From Mansonella perstans (Eukaryota > Nematoda > Chromadorea > Rhabditida > Onchocercidae): a stretch of 64,000 nucleotides of DNA. This document shows, one piece after another, positions 38,529 to 50,724 of the stretch (the stretch's first letter is position 1; the number at the start of each line of letters is the position of its first letter). The stretch covers positions 186,001 to 250,000 of the forward strand of contig JBAMDO010000028.1 of the NCBI GenBank assembly GCA_037074765.1. The letters run 5' to 3'. The notes beneath the pieces were generated by a model, which had not been told where the DNA came from, ran no database searches, and worked only from the letters and a program-made list of their open reading frames with translations. Position numbers and translations under genes: made by a program.

Positions 38529-40226
38529 AAGAAAGAAACTGATAATTCTCAGAAAATAAAGGCAAAACAATTTGTTTGAAGCAGGAAACCATTTTGTCTG
38601 TTAATCTTGTGATCCTGCCGCCATTTAAATTGATTGTCTGATTTATTTTTCGTTCTTTTGCTTTTGCATTTCCATTTACGGTTGAAAAGTAATGATAATC
38701 AGCCCATTCTATATATGTTGTAGTTTCTGGATATGTAAATTATTTATTTTAAGCTCTGTTCTCATTTTATATAAATTCATTTTAATATATTAGCTAGTGC
38801 GTAATAAAAAAAGTGGAAATTATAACTTTTTCGGATATTACTAACCATTGTTAGAGTTTAGATTACTCAGCAGATTTATATCAAAGTTAAATTTACTGAA
38901 TAGATCTATGTTGATATTGTGTGGACTTTCATCTTCGTTTTGCATATTTTTTATTGCTTTGGGGAAGAACTGGCTTATGATCGAAATAGAACCGTAGAAG
39001 TAGGATGGAATTAGAATTTCTGAATATGTGAAATGTTAGAACTATAAATTTTTTCCAGTAAAATTGAAGTTGTATTGTGAGAATAATAATAATATAAATA
39101 ATGAAAGCAACAATTTAGTAGGGTGCTGGCTATCAGAATTCCGAGTTGCCAAATTTCATTAAATTTATTTTTAATATTCACTAATTTGTGAATGAAATTC
39201 TTTGCTGAATTGTTGCATGTTTTCTTTATAAGCATATTTATATATGCATCCTTAATCTTCTTTAGTTTTGCTCATTGCTTCATGAAATGCATTAATTCGT
39301 CTTCAAAGTGCGGGTTTTTTCCTGAGTTGGAGTTCGCAAGTTTTTAGAATCTCTGGGAATTTGATGAAACTCTGATTTGCAGCTATAATGTTGCTGGAAG
39401 TCTTTCCGCGATATCTTTTGAGGCTTTTGTTTTCCAGAAATTTGAATTTTCTTCATCCCTTCGTCTTATATCCCGCATATTTGTTCTGTTATTCGTATTG
39501 TTTGCTTGTGTTTTGCATTTTTTTTCCCAACTTTTATTCCACATCTCTTTCTGCCTGTTTTTTTGATTTCTCATTTCATCTATTTATTCTTTAATTATGT
39601 TTCCTTAAATCATCTCTAACGTCCAGCAAGTCTTTAAACTGAGCTAGTTTATATTTCTTCCAAATTCCTTCATTTCTTCACTGTTCTCATTTGTTTATCG
39701 CCATATTTCTTCATTTTTCTTTCTTTACAGTTGGAATATTTTTTCAACTTCATTTTCTTTAATTTTCAGGCAATTGCAACGCTTTTTATCTAGATAAATA
39801 TTTATCATTTTTGCTATTGAAATTCTTTTCTGGTCAATTTCCAGAAAACATAGTAAAATTGTTTTTACTCATTTCAATCATTGCAGGACAACTTTTTGCT
39901 TCTTTCATTTGATGAAATAGAGTAGATTGACGGTATATCATCATTTTGTGTTTTTTCAGGTAGTGGTGACTTTAAAACTTGATTCATGTTTTATATTTTT
40001 TGTGGGTTCATTTTCATGAAGCGCAAACTGATCATATCGCTGTTAACTTCGGATTAGATTAAAGTTCACAGTTTGATATTCTTTGCTGCGTTCAGTGAGT
40101 TTCGAGAAAAGAAAGCTCATCAATTGGTTGTGAGATTGTGGAAAATAATATCGGGTTATTCTAGACAATGCCTATTCATGAAAAATTCCTTGAATTTATA
40201 CTTTTTGTTTTGCATTTCTTTCAGAC
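38529..40226. other. Intergenic between EB1 and lsm-5
   Basis: EB1 3'UTR with AATAAA at 38555-38560, then AT-rich sequence. Pyrimidine-rich stretch 39390-39600 gives meaningless Phe/Leu/Ser-rich frames. No gene supported. Confidence 0.55.
38555..38560 (+). promoter_or_regulatory. Poly(A) signal AATAAA, EB1 transcript
   Basis: Hexamer 27 nt after the EB1 stop; well placed for a short nematode 3'UTR. Confidence 0.6.
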
Positions 40227-40770
40227 ATGTCGAATTCTACTTCATCGAACCCATCAACGTTACTACCGTTGGAATTGGTAGACAAATGTATTGGTTCCAG
40301 GATTTGGGTTATTATGAAAGGTTAATTAAATTAATAAGGAAAGATAAGGATTTGATGGTTCGGGTCATATTACATTTTGATATAGCAACCTCCCATAAAG
40401 CTAATGATTACAATGCCATCACTCATTTATGCGGATTTTATTTCCTGCGATATATTAGTATTCTCGATTTGCCTTTAGATATTCCAAAGCAGAATGTGCC
40501 ATACATATATCATGCGAATTATGGAGTAATGCTTATCCATATCAATTTGCAGATATTACGTTAAACTATATATTAAATTTCGTTACAGGTGAGAAGGAGA
40601 TTGTTGGAACGTTGACAGGTTTTGATGATTACGTTAATATGGTACTGGAAGATGTCGTGGAATACGAAAATACGGTTGACGGTAAAAGGGTAACGAAGTT
40701 AGATACCATTTTGCTTAATGGTAATCATATCACAATGTTGGTGCCTGGAGGCGAAGGCCCTGAAGTTTAA
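40227..40770 (+). CDS. lsm-5: LSM5, U6 snRNA-associated Sm-like protein
   Basis: Subunit of the Lsm1-7 (cytoplasmic mRNA decay) and Lsm2-8 (U6 snRNP) rings. Exons 40227-40320 and 40589-40770, 91 residues, the same length as human LSm5. N-terminus [20 protein letters not shown]; Sm1 motif region [37 protein letters not shown]; Sm2 [20 protein letters not shown] at the very end. The ATG lies 2 nt after TTTCAG, typical of a trans-spliced nematode housekeeping gene. A longer overlapping open frame (40073-40564) runs through the intron in another frame and is not real. Confidence 0.96.
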
Positions 40771-43700
40771 GATTTGCTCGCATCTCAATTTCTTTTTTTT
40801 TTTTTTTTTTTTTTTTTTCTGTTTCTTTGCTTCCGTAATTATATTCTATACGAAAATATTGAACTTCATGTCATGAAACATTCAGATTTCATTCTTTGGA
40901 GTACAGTATGTTAACGGTTTTCAGTTAGATTTCCTTTTGATTTTATTGTTGATTTCGAATTACTGATCAAGTGGAGTTTTTTAAAACCTTTCTCCTATTA
41001 AATATGCTCTGTAACGTGGAGATTTGTATAGACGAGATTGTGGGCGAAATATTTTCCTTTTTGTTCTCTTCCTCAGTAATTCAGAATTTGAAAAGAAAAT
41101 TTCGCTATCTAAACGATGTATGCTAAATCGATCGTATAAAGATGATTTTAGTGGTTTAGTTGAAAATTTTTTTTCAAATATTTTTCTAGGAAATATTTCC
41201 AAAAGAATTATATGCTAAGAGAAGGAAAATTTACGCACAGTTTTCTCTTTTGCTAATAAATTATGTATATGCACAGTTATTCCAAGGTTAAAAACGATAT
41301 TTTTATATTTCAGGAATTAATAAATCATATTGCTATAATTAGCTAAAATCTGTTTTGGAATACTATAGAGAGGATGTTAAGATGTGCAGCTTTAAAGTTG
41401 TCTTCTATTCAACAGAGAAAAATGATTGTTTTTGATTGTTGATTTTTCAAAATAGATAATATTTCATGGTCATCGCATTATCAAAAAGTATGTTGAACAG
41501 CGTTGTGAAGGTAAAATTAAGTAGTTGAAGTAAATATATTGTTGCTAGAGGAAAGCTGAAAATATCTGGAACAAATTTATACCTGATATTTTGGGCAAGA
41601 GTTGAATTTTTCAAGTTAATGTGATAAGCGGCAAAAATGATATTGGAAATTGATGATCCTTGGTTAATTTTCAAATTTTTTTTGGAAATTACTGTTGATT
41701 TTAGCAGAAAGCATTTATTTTTTGACTGCATTTCAAATATGAATCATTCATTTCCATTTCATAGCAGTATTCAGGTAATTAATCCAACAGCCGTATGGAA
41801 TCTTTGAACTGCTATAAAAGGTTAATTTGTAAAAGCTCCGTATTTTCAAAAAGATGTATTTAAGATTTCGATAATTTTTCTGGAATTGGGTGATTGACAT
41901 GAAAGAGGGATGAACTAGAAAGAAAATGGTCAAAAAGGATAATGGCAGGGGTGGAAATAAAAGATTTTGAGAGGTCGCTTCATCTTTTATCTCTTCACGA
42001 ATTCCTTGCAGAGTACTCTTTTGTAGTACATTTGTTTGAATTGGTTATCAATTATCAGTAATTCAGTTCCGATTTACTTTGGATGCATCAGAAAAAAAAG
42101 TAATTGTTAAAGCCAGCTGCGGTTTTTAATATCCTGATATAAGTTTCGATAATTTATCAAATACAGCGTTTCATAGCATTTAATCGGTGCTGTCTCGAAT
42201 ATCAGTTATAATTTAACAATGTTAATTCCAATCGAATACATATTTCATGGATCAGTTCTTCACTTTTGAAAAATTCAACTTTTTTTAAAAACCTACAAAG
42301 TAATTAGCAATTCAACCACTTATAGTTTACTGAAGATAATAACAAATGGTCAAAAGAATCTTCACTGACATTCGCAAACGTTTCGTTATTTAATTTTAAA
42401 AATCCAACTGAACAAAGCGTCAAAATATTGTGATAAAACATTTTAGAATTGACTTTAAATGATTCAGAAGCCTAGGAATTCAAAACTTCGTCGTAACAAA
42501 AATAAATTATGATAACGCATTGAATAATGAAAATGAATGAGTGAAATTTAGTAGCTTCAAGAAGCGAATCAAAAATCTGTCTGTCCAAGTTGATGCTAAG
42601 TTTGGTCTTCAGAATTGTTGGCGATTTGAGACGGAAAACTGCAAACAGAATGAAGAAATGTTGCTCTTAGCTATCATTTTATACCAAACAATTGGAAGTG
42701 CTTGAAATGAATTTTTTCTCACCATCACTACTAGAAAAATCATTTCAGGTCATAGTTATGACAGATTTGTTTTTGTTATCCAGACAAGAACATTTAAATG
42801 ATGATAGTTATCCAGAAGGCAACGGTTGATTTCATGAAAACAAGATAATCATACTTTCACGGCCACAATATTATTTCTGCAAAAATAGTTGTAGAAGTTG
42901 AAGTAGTGGTCATTCCTTCGTAGTTTTTTGCTCCGTATGCATTACTAGTTTTTTTCTGGACCAAAACTTTTTTTCATATTTCTCATGATTCTTGAAACTA
43001 TTGAATTGAGTTTTCTCTTCTCTAATAATCTTCGAACATCACTTGAGCAATTTGCTTACAAAAATTTCCCATCTCTTCAACAGTTATCATTAATGGATTT
43101 ATAAGTATTCTCCAAATATCATTCACCTGCTTAGCAATTTCTTATTAAAGTGTTTGGGAACATTGCTTCATCTTTTGTTAATTCAGCTTCCATATGCTAA
43201 AGTCATCATCTAATTAACTTTAATCTAGCTAATGTTAAAAAATTCAATTTATGCTTAATGCTAACCGTTAGTGTTGGTTGTTGTTTCAAATTCGTCACAA
43301 TCTGATTTGATCAGTGTTTTTAATTCTGAAAATGGGACTATTCTCTCATTACTCACAAGAGATAAACTTCTTTGATAATGAAGCAATTTCCAGTGTGCCT
43401 TACTCTTTTCCTTCTTCCTTCTTAATGTATTAAATTTATCTATCTGCCAAAACTATGAATTGATAGATGTGGAATCAACAGAATAATTTCCTTCGCAACC
43501 TTTGCTTCATATTTGTGTATCCAAAATAGCTCGTACTTTTTCTCTTTCCTAATATTAAATAAAATAAATATATCACAGTGCCATTTTATCATTTCATTTG
43601 TGTAATAAATATAAATATTAATTAATCTGGTGTCCCAATAATTGCACCTAATGATTCTAAAATTTAATTTCTATGAAATGATCGTGTCTTAGAATTTAAT

Positions 43701-46700
43701 TTAACCCAAATAAGAACGCACAGCTATCATAATTTTCTAGTCTATTTTGATTGATTTATTGTATTCTTGACTGGTAATTGGCAAAAGAAATAATTGCATT
43801 AAGCAATGCAATGCTTTTATTCATTGTTTCCTTTCATTCTTTTTGCCCATCTTCCATTTTAAATGAAAGATGGATGGAATAAAATGCTCCATAATTACTC
43901 CATTCTGTTCTGTAAGTAAATTATTTCTTTTGCTTTCAAATTGTATCTTTATAGCAGTTTTTATTCATAAAATATATTGGAATTTCAATCCTCTTTTGCA
44001 AAGTCATGTTAACCTTTTCTTTAAAATTGAAGAGAGTCAAAGAAAGTTTAAGGTTTCTCCTTATTCCTAAACCGAATTTTCCATATCAAAACTCAAAATA
44101 ATTTAAAATTATTGTAGATAACTTACTTTGTTTAAAAAATTTCGAAAAAAAAAGTTGATTTGTTTTTAAATACTTAAGAGCAAAATAAATATGATAGCTT
44201 TTCAACACTTCTAATTTTAGGAAAACTGAAAGCTTCAATAATAGTATGGGCAGACATGTCGTCGGTATGCAACACAGTGATGATAGAATGGGCTTTAAGG
44301 GACTAATTCAGAGTTATTTTCTGTCGGGTGTTCACTTTGTAATTCTAAAGGATGTACTTCAGAATTTTTCTCATTATTCATTTTTCCTTTTCTCAGGCTT
44401 TTTCTTCATTTTATTTCGCAGCGATAGCATTCATAATAAGATAGCTTTTCAATTTCCAATTTTAGGAAGACTTGAAAAATTTTGAAAATCAGTGTTAGCA
44501 GATATGTCGTTAGTATTTAGAACGATATCGATAGAGTGGGCTTTATGAGTCCATTTCAAATTTTAAAATTTTTTAAAATATTTAATATTCAAGATGAATT
44601 TTTTATGTTTTTATTTTTTAGTAAACAAATGTAACTTACTGCTAAAGCGATAGAAAAAATTCGCTTCTAAAAGAATTATCTACTGGAAATTTTGTAGCAA
44701 ATATTTTAAGTGATAACCACTCATCCGAAATATTTGTTGGTGATTTTGAAAAAAATGAGTTTCCCTGAAACAGAATTGTTTTACAATGCTATTCTCATTT
44801 GTCCACCACAAGCTCGATTTGTTAAATTCATGATAACAACTGGTTCTCAAGAAATCTTAAAAAAACTCCAAAAATGCATGCGGAATCAAATCATAGAATA
44901 TATATATAAAAGCTTCATTTGATTGCGGAAATTTTGGCTTAGCAATTATTTTTCGTTTTGGATCAGTCAGATAGTGGATTATTAATCGAAGGAAATCGAC
45001 GAAAAATAATTGCGGACGATGAAGAAAAACATAGTTTGAATTTTTATTCATCATTTTGGAACACGATGATGTCGAGAGAGAGATTCGAGCGACGTTCTGA
45101 AAATAGGAAAGCTTTGAAGAAAAACTGAGCCGTTAAAGTTTCATGTTTCGGCATTTCAAAAGAGAAAGTTGGAATGAAGTTGAAAAGTTGGAGAGAAGAA
45201 AAAAAGCTATTCATTTTTGAATTCAATATTGCTTTAATATTAGGAAGAAATAAAATATCCAATGATATTCGTTTAGACTTCCATCGTATTTTAATCAGGT
45301 GGTATATCTTTTGAATTAAGTCATGTCATCAATAATCGTATTGATGTTCAAGAAGATTCGTTGCATCCAATGATATTTTCTGATCAAGACTAGGAACTCC
45401 AGAGCTTGAATCAATATTGGAATGCTGGCGAAGTGGGTCTGATATTCCGAATGGAAAGTTAAGGATCATTAATAGATAAATGTCCTCCAGAAATATTTCG
45501 AAAAAATTCGCATTAAATGAAATTCATTTTTTTTCAAAGTAATTTAAGAAATTTATTGTTGAATTATGTGCGAAAATTGAAGTCTTTCGTACCACTTTTT
45601 TTAAATTTATGATGGATGGAACGAATGAATAAAAAATGAATGCATCGCTTTCGGAATAAGAAAGCAATAAAAAAGCGTAAATTATCTTTCCAAACAATTG
45701 CAGCGCTGCATTTGAATTGGAAATTTCAAATCAGTTCACTTCCTAATTTATATCTCGGTGTTTGAAATTAATCAGAAGCGAAAATGAGAATTCTAAGTTT
45801 AAATTGAAAAAATGTGGAGGGCAAGAAATGCTATCATTTGCCTATTTCTTTCATCAAATCATTCTCTTCATCTCTCAATTCCCAAGAGTTTTCATAAATT
45901 AGATTTGAATCTTTTAGAAGCTTTACTTCTATCCTTCTTTTATTATTCTCTTTAAGTGCCTGAACTTTTTACAGTCTAAATTTTACAAGAATTTGTGATC
46001 GCAACCTAGGATTAAAATTTGAATTGTTGGAATCGGTGCGGAGAATATATTAATTCTGCATTACCCATCTTGTATTCATTGAAATAATGCTATTGAAGTG
46101 CAACATCATTTCATATCCCACCATCAAAGTTTAGAAACTTATTTCATTTTTATCAACTTTCTCAATTCCTTCTTTTGCTAATTATCAGTATCGCATAGAC
46201 ATGAATTCTTTTACTAATCTTTTCATTATTTTTCGTTTTCAGCACTTATTCCTATCGATTTAAACAGAATTATTGAATTTGTCAAATTTCTGAGCTTTGT
46301 TTATTTATATTTTTGCTTTGTTTATTAATTTTCAAATTTTACAACGAAGAAGCTGTTTGAATTTTTCCGAATTGCCATTTCATTCAACATATGAAATTTG
46401 GCTTAATTAATCATAGTTCTGATCTCTTCTGATCTCGCCAAGACATACTATTATTTGAAAACTTTGAACATGTATCTTTGAAAATTGTATCCATTAATAT
46501 CCGAAGCTATTGACCCATGAAATATATGGCGAATTTGAGAAAATGATTTAAGTATCGTGTAAATGTGCATGCATGCAGCTGTCAACATTGAAAAATAAGG
46601 GGTGACGGTAAAGCATTGATAACATTTCATGGTAAGATTTGGGCGAATATTTATGGAATTACGAAGCGGTTTCATGGAAAGTTTTATTAAGATGACAAAT

Positions 46701-46819
46701 TTGATGACACTTAATCGCACATTTATAGGGCATTACGAATATTAGCTTTTTCCAAAATCTGCGTTATTTTTCCTTCATTGAGCTCTTCAGCTTGCGTTGA
46801 TTCCTGAAAATTTCTAACG
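40771..46819. other. 6-kb gene-poor intergenic region
   Basis: No gene recognised on either strand. Poly-T at 40795-40819, possible lsm-5 poly(A) signal (AATAAA near 41255), a diverged duplication at 44190-44557, and short open frames without splice logic (for example 44710-44922, and a 33-codon piece read GGISFELSHVINN near 45299). It may hold flp-21 regulatory DNA, as neuropeptide genes often have large upstream regions, or gene remnants. Confidence 0.5.
44190..44557. repeat. Diverged tandem duplication (about 247-bp period)
   Basis: Copy 1 (44190-44312) and copy 2 (44437-44557) share GATAGCTTTTCAA, TTTTAGGAA, CAGA(C/T)ATGTCGT, TAGTATG(G)/AGTATTTAG-like and TAGA(A/G)TGGGCTTTA blocks in the same order with many substitutions. 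Old local duplication in the gene-poor stretch. Confidence 0.7.
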
Positions 46820-48463
46820 ATGAATCTGACAGTACTCAGTATTCTGCTTATTGCGCTATTCCAGCAACAATATTACGCCCAAATAACACCTCCAAATGAT
46901 TTTTTCTATGAACCCAGTAAGTACCTTAATTATTTTATATCAAGCGCTTCGACAATTCATTGCAATAATTCATTTTTAAAAATTTCGATAGATTTTAAAT
47001 GATCACTTACTACTGTTTGATGTTGTCTTGCAACTTCTAAATGTATTTTTTTTTGCTTTTAACTATCGCATATATGAGGAAAAATGCTGAAAATAATTTG
47101 AAAAGTTTGAAAGCAACAAACATCACGCAGTTCGGAATAGTACAGGGGAGAAAATGAAACTGATGAAAGGGGACGGACGGACGGACCCGCGAGACGGGGT
47201 TCTTTTTCTTGCTTTTTCTTCAGATTTCTTCTTAATGAATTCAGCAGTTTCAAACTGGACAGTTGCCCTAAACATGAAGCAAAAAGTAATAATCAGTTTT
47301 TTTTCTTATATGAAAAAATGACGTATCTCATGCAATTTTCGATCTATGAGAATAAATAATAGATGGACCATTTTGCAACTCATTTTTGCAGTGAAAGTAA
47401 CCAGTATGCGAAGAAGGAAATTCAAAATAAATATTTCATTTTTTAAGTAAAATAAAAGTCTATAAAATACTCAGTTCCGCTATTTCTTTCTGCCGACCTG
47501 AAAAACGATACTAATTTCTAGTGTAAACTCAAGAACTATGAATCATTTAGAGGAATTTTTATTGCTGGGGGAAGTGAGATAAGGAGATGAGGATGATGCA
47601 AAGAAGTGCCATAAAAGGTAACAGGACTAAATGGCTATTTAATGTTGTTTCAAACCTGTAGAACTCTACACATTTGGAAATTTATGCTTCATTAAAAATG
47701 AGACATAAATACAAGAATGTTAATTGAATAGAAATTAACAGTTCATTATTATTTTAAAAATTGAAGTGCACATCTATCCTTCATTTTATTAGCCAAATAG
47801 CCCATACAAAGGCATCAAAGGCAAGCAACCATGCAGAAATAAGCACGATTGAGTGATAAAAATCATTAGATAATACATCATTAATATTGAAATTTGACTA
47901 TGCACTCACTAAGAACAATTCATGATTATGTGTATTCTTTATGTTGTTTCTGTTTTCAGTGAATGCGTATCTGAATTCATTCAGATCACCAGATGTCAAC
48001 ATTTTATCATCATATGCGGATGAAAGGTGCTTGTTCATCCTACAAAGACAATAATTTACTGCAACAGAACACAAGAGGATAATTTCTGTCAAATTCATAG
48101 ATAAATTATTTAATTTTGAGTTATTCAGATTTTCGGACCTCCACCGAGTTTCTGCAAATGATAGACTCTCTTTTCCTGAGTGACATTCACATAGGATGTG
48201 ATAATACAAAGAAATTTAAAAAGGCATTAGAATTAGGTGATTATTAATTGTAAACCTTTATGAAACATTTGTCGGGAATTGGGAAAGAGATTAACTGACC
48301 TAAAATCTCTCTCCATTTTATTCAGTTAATTACAGCGAGATAATTAAGGACCAAAATTAGAAGAGGAAAATGGAAAGTGGAATTAATGGTCATTTTAAAA
48401 AAAGTGTTTCATTTCAGATCATGGAAGCGAGGACTGGGACCACGTCCATTAAGATTTGGATGA
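46820..48463 (+). CDS. flp-21: FLP-21 FMRFamide-like neuropeptide precursor
   Basis: Exons 46820-46916, 47960-48026, 48418-48463; 69 residues. Signal peptide MNLTVLSILLIALFQQQYYA, then a spacer (NAYLNSFRSPDVNILSSYAD), a KR processing site, and a single peptide GLGPRPLRFG at the C-terminus directly before TGA. GLGPRPLRFamide is the known FLP-21 peptide, a ligand of NPR-1 in C. elegans; the Gly supplies the amide. All three exon phases fit (1, 2). The gene is very short in coding terms but spread over 1.6 kb. Intron 1 holds a GC-rich patch at 47168-47200. Confidence 0.95.
47168..47200. repeat. GC-rich (GGAC)n patch in flp-21 intron 1
   Basis: GGGGACGGACGGACGGACCC followed by GCGAGACGGGG stands out sharply in very AT-rich surroundings. 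A tetranucleotide expansion or a small inserted element. Confidence 0.8.
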
Positions 48464-50724
48464 GAAGAATTATTTGTATCTGCGACATATGTCTATTTTC
48501 ATCGGAAGAAGATACTTCTTGGAATACTCCATGGAATTAATTCAGTCTTTGCCTTTCTCCGTTCCCTTCTTTGTAATAATACATTTTATTAATTACATAT
48601 TTGATAACATAAATCTTAACATTAACATAAAGCATATAATTAGACAGCATATGCATTCATTCATATGTTTATCCTAATACAACTGTAATTTATGAAAATC
48701 TTTTCAAAATACGGAAAGATGAAAGATATTGATGGTGGCAAAAGAATGTGCTTTTTCAACTGCTTTTCATGACAATCACTTCATTAGACATATTTAGATT
48801 TCTTTTTTTTTTCAATTCATGTTGCTTAATGTTGAACCTAAAATGAAAGTATAAAACGAATTTCCACTACGGATGTGCAACAATGCAGTAAATGATTGTA
48901 AAGTGAAATTAAAAAGAAGGGATAGTAATAATAAAAATTTAAATTAGTTCTTTGAATTGTTCCGATATAGTGTGAAATGATTTTATCCTCCCCGATTTTC
49001 TTTTCTCAAATCTCCGTGCCAGAAACAAACACAACATTATCATTTTACAATAACTCGCTGATAAGGTGATTTAGGGTGCTGGTGTAAGCCTTTAATCAAT
49101 CATTTTAGGTTGAATTAAGTTGTCAGTACATAGCAGATATACATATATATAGATACTGTTTTTTTTGTCAAGGTCTGGAAATATCATATTGAAAAAAATA
49201 GTGAATGGAGTGGAGTTTGTGCAAGGACACAACATTATTTCATACTATTGATTATTAGCAAAGGCTTAGAAAATGTATTGACGTTTGTATCTGTTTGTGT
49301 TTTTTTTTTAACGAATTTGTGTTATGTTTCTTACCTTTCTTACGCTAGAAACATAAGAAACGCAGATTTCATATCGGAATGCGTTGCGAGATTTCGAGTT
49401 TATGATGAGGTGAAATTTTTTCATTCATAGCTAATTCTCATTCCTAGCAGTCAATAATGACTGGAATAACCCTAATTTAGCTAAACATTATGAAAAAATT
49501 TGAAAATTTTGCAGTACTTTACAAGATGCGAGAGCTTTAAAACTTTTAAATCTCGAGAAGTTTCCAACTCGAGATTTCACTGGGAAAGAAAATTCTGCGA
49601 AAAATATGGAACTAAAATTTCTTATGACCATTAATTTCCATCCTATGTCAAATTGATTGCAATCGTACTCTGACATCTTTAATTTCATTACAAGTAAATT
49701 TTAAATTAGGAATGAAGAAAATTGCCCTCTGCAAGAAGTGAATCATGTCAGTTTACATAACATGTGCGAATTCGATCAATTGTATGATAACTAAATTTCC
49801 CACTTGTGGAATTAAGGCATCCAAATCACTGCAACATGATATTTCAGTTCGATTGCCTTTCGAATTTCACTTTTAGTTCATTAAGAGATATTCGTAAAAG
49901 ATCATTTGACTTTGAATGACATTTCTTTTACCAGTAAATATAGCTCTAAACTGAATCAGTGTTGTGGAAGCTCGAAATGATCTATTGATCTGAAACGGAT
50001 CCTTGGACAAAGTATTACACCCAATAGGTAGTAGATACATAGATAAAGGATTACATTATCACAATGGATTTAAGCTATGTGTTGTTACAGTAGACATTGA
50101 AGACGATAATAAACAAGGAAGCCTAAATATTTATTTACAACGAAGATCACTAAGCTGACTCAAAGGAGAAATACCAACCATTGTTGTGAAACAAAGAATA
50201 ATTATTAACAGCAGCACAACGTGATTGTCAAGAATAATACCTATTATTCTTTTCAATATAATTGCAAGAATGAATTTACCAAATGTTGTTTGACTCAAGC
50301 GATCTCATCGAGCTGTATATAATGATATTTTGACCAATTGTCAGTGGGAAGTGAATAGGGTGTGATCTGATCTGATCTAATCTGATCTAAGCATGAAAAT
50401 TTGTGTTTTTAATTTCTGCATCCTCTCAAAAATCGCATCAAATCAATCCAATGAAGAGGATTTTTTAATTTTCTCTGTTTCTATCCCTAATACTTCTCAT
50501 TTGTCCAATTTTCTGAACCATTTTTATGTAGACGATTGTGAAGAATCTTACGAGATTATTATTCAGCAAAACATTTTTTACCTGTAAGATACATAAATTT
50601 CCACGGTTTACAGAAATTCTAACGTTATCGGCAATGAAAATCACTTATATATAATATTTTATGGTTCCTTATTGACAGTTTATTAAGATATAATGCTGCA
50701 TAGAGACATTTTTCCAGTTCTTCA
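48464..50724. other. Intergenic between flp-21 and SID-1 family gene
   Basis: AT-rich, no gene supported. A short CTGATCTGATCTAATCTGAT repeat near 50365-50390 precedes a meaningless open frame (50393-50587). Just before the next gene an acceptor TTTTTCCAG ends at 50717, 7 nt before its ATG. Confidence 0.5.

Noticed and set aside
39383..39594. Overlapping open frames on both strands
   Set aside because: Caused by a pyrimidine-rich low-complexity stretch; no gene features.
40073..40564. 163-codon open frame covering lsm-5 exon 1 and intron
   Set aside because: It reads the LSM5 exon in the wrong frame; the LSM5 protein matches the family over its full length with proper splice sites.
43848..43876. 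Short hairpin CCATCTTCCATTTT / AAATGAAAGATGG
   Set aside because: Stem too short and no loop for a pre-miRNA; such hairpins are frequent in AT-rich DNA.
44710..44922. 70-codon open frame with protein-like sequence
   Set aside because: No splice sites, signal or recognisable family; possibly a gene remnant but not supportable.
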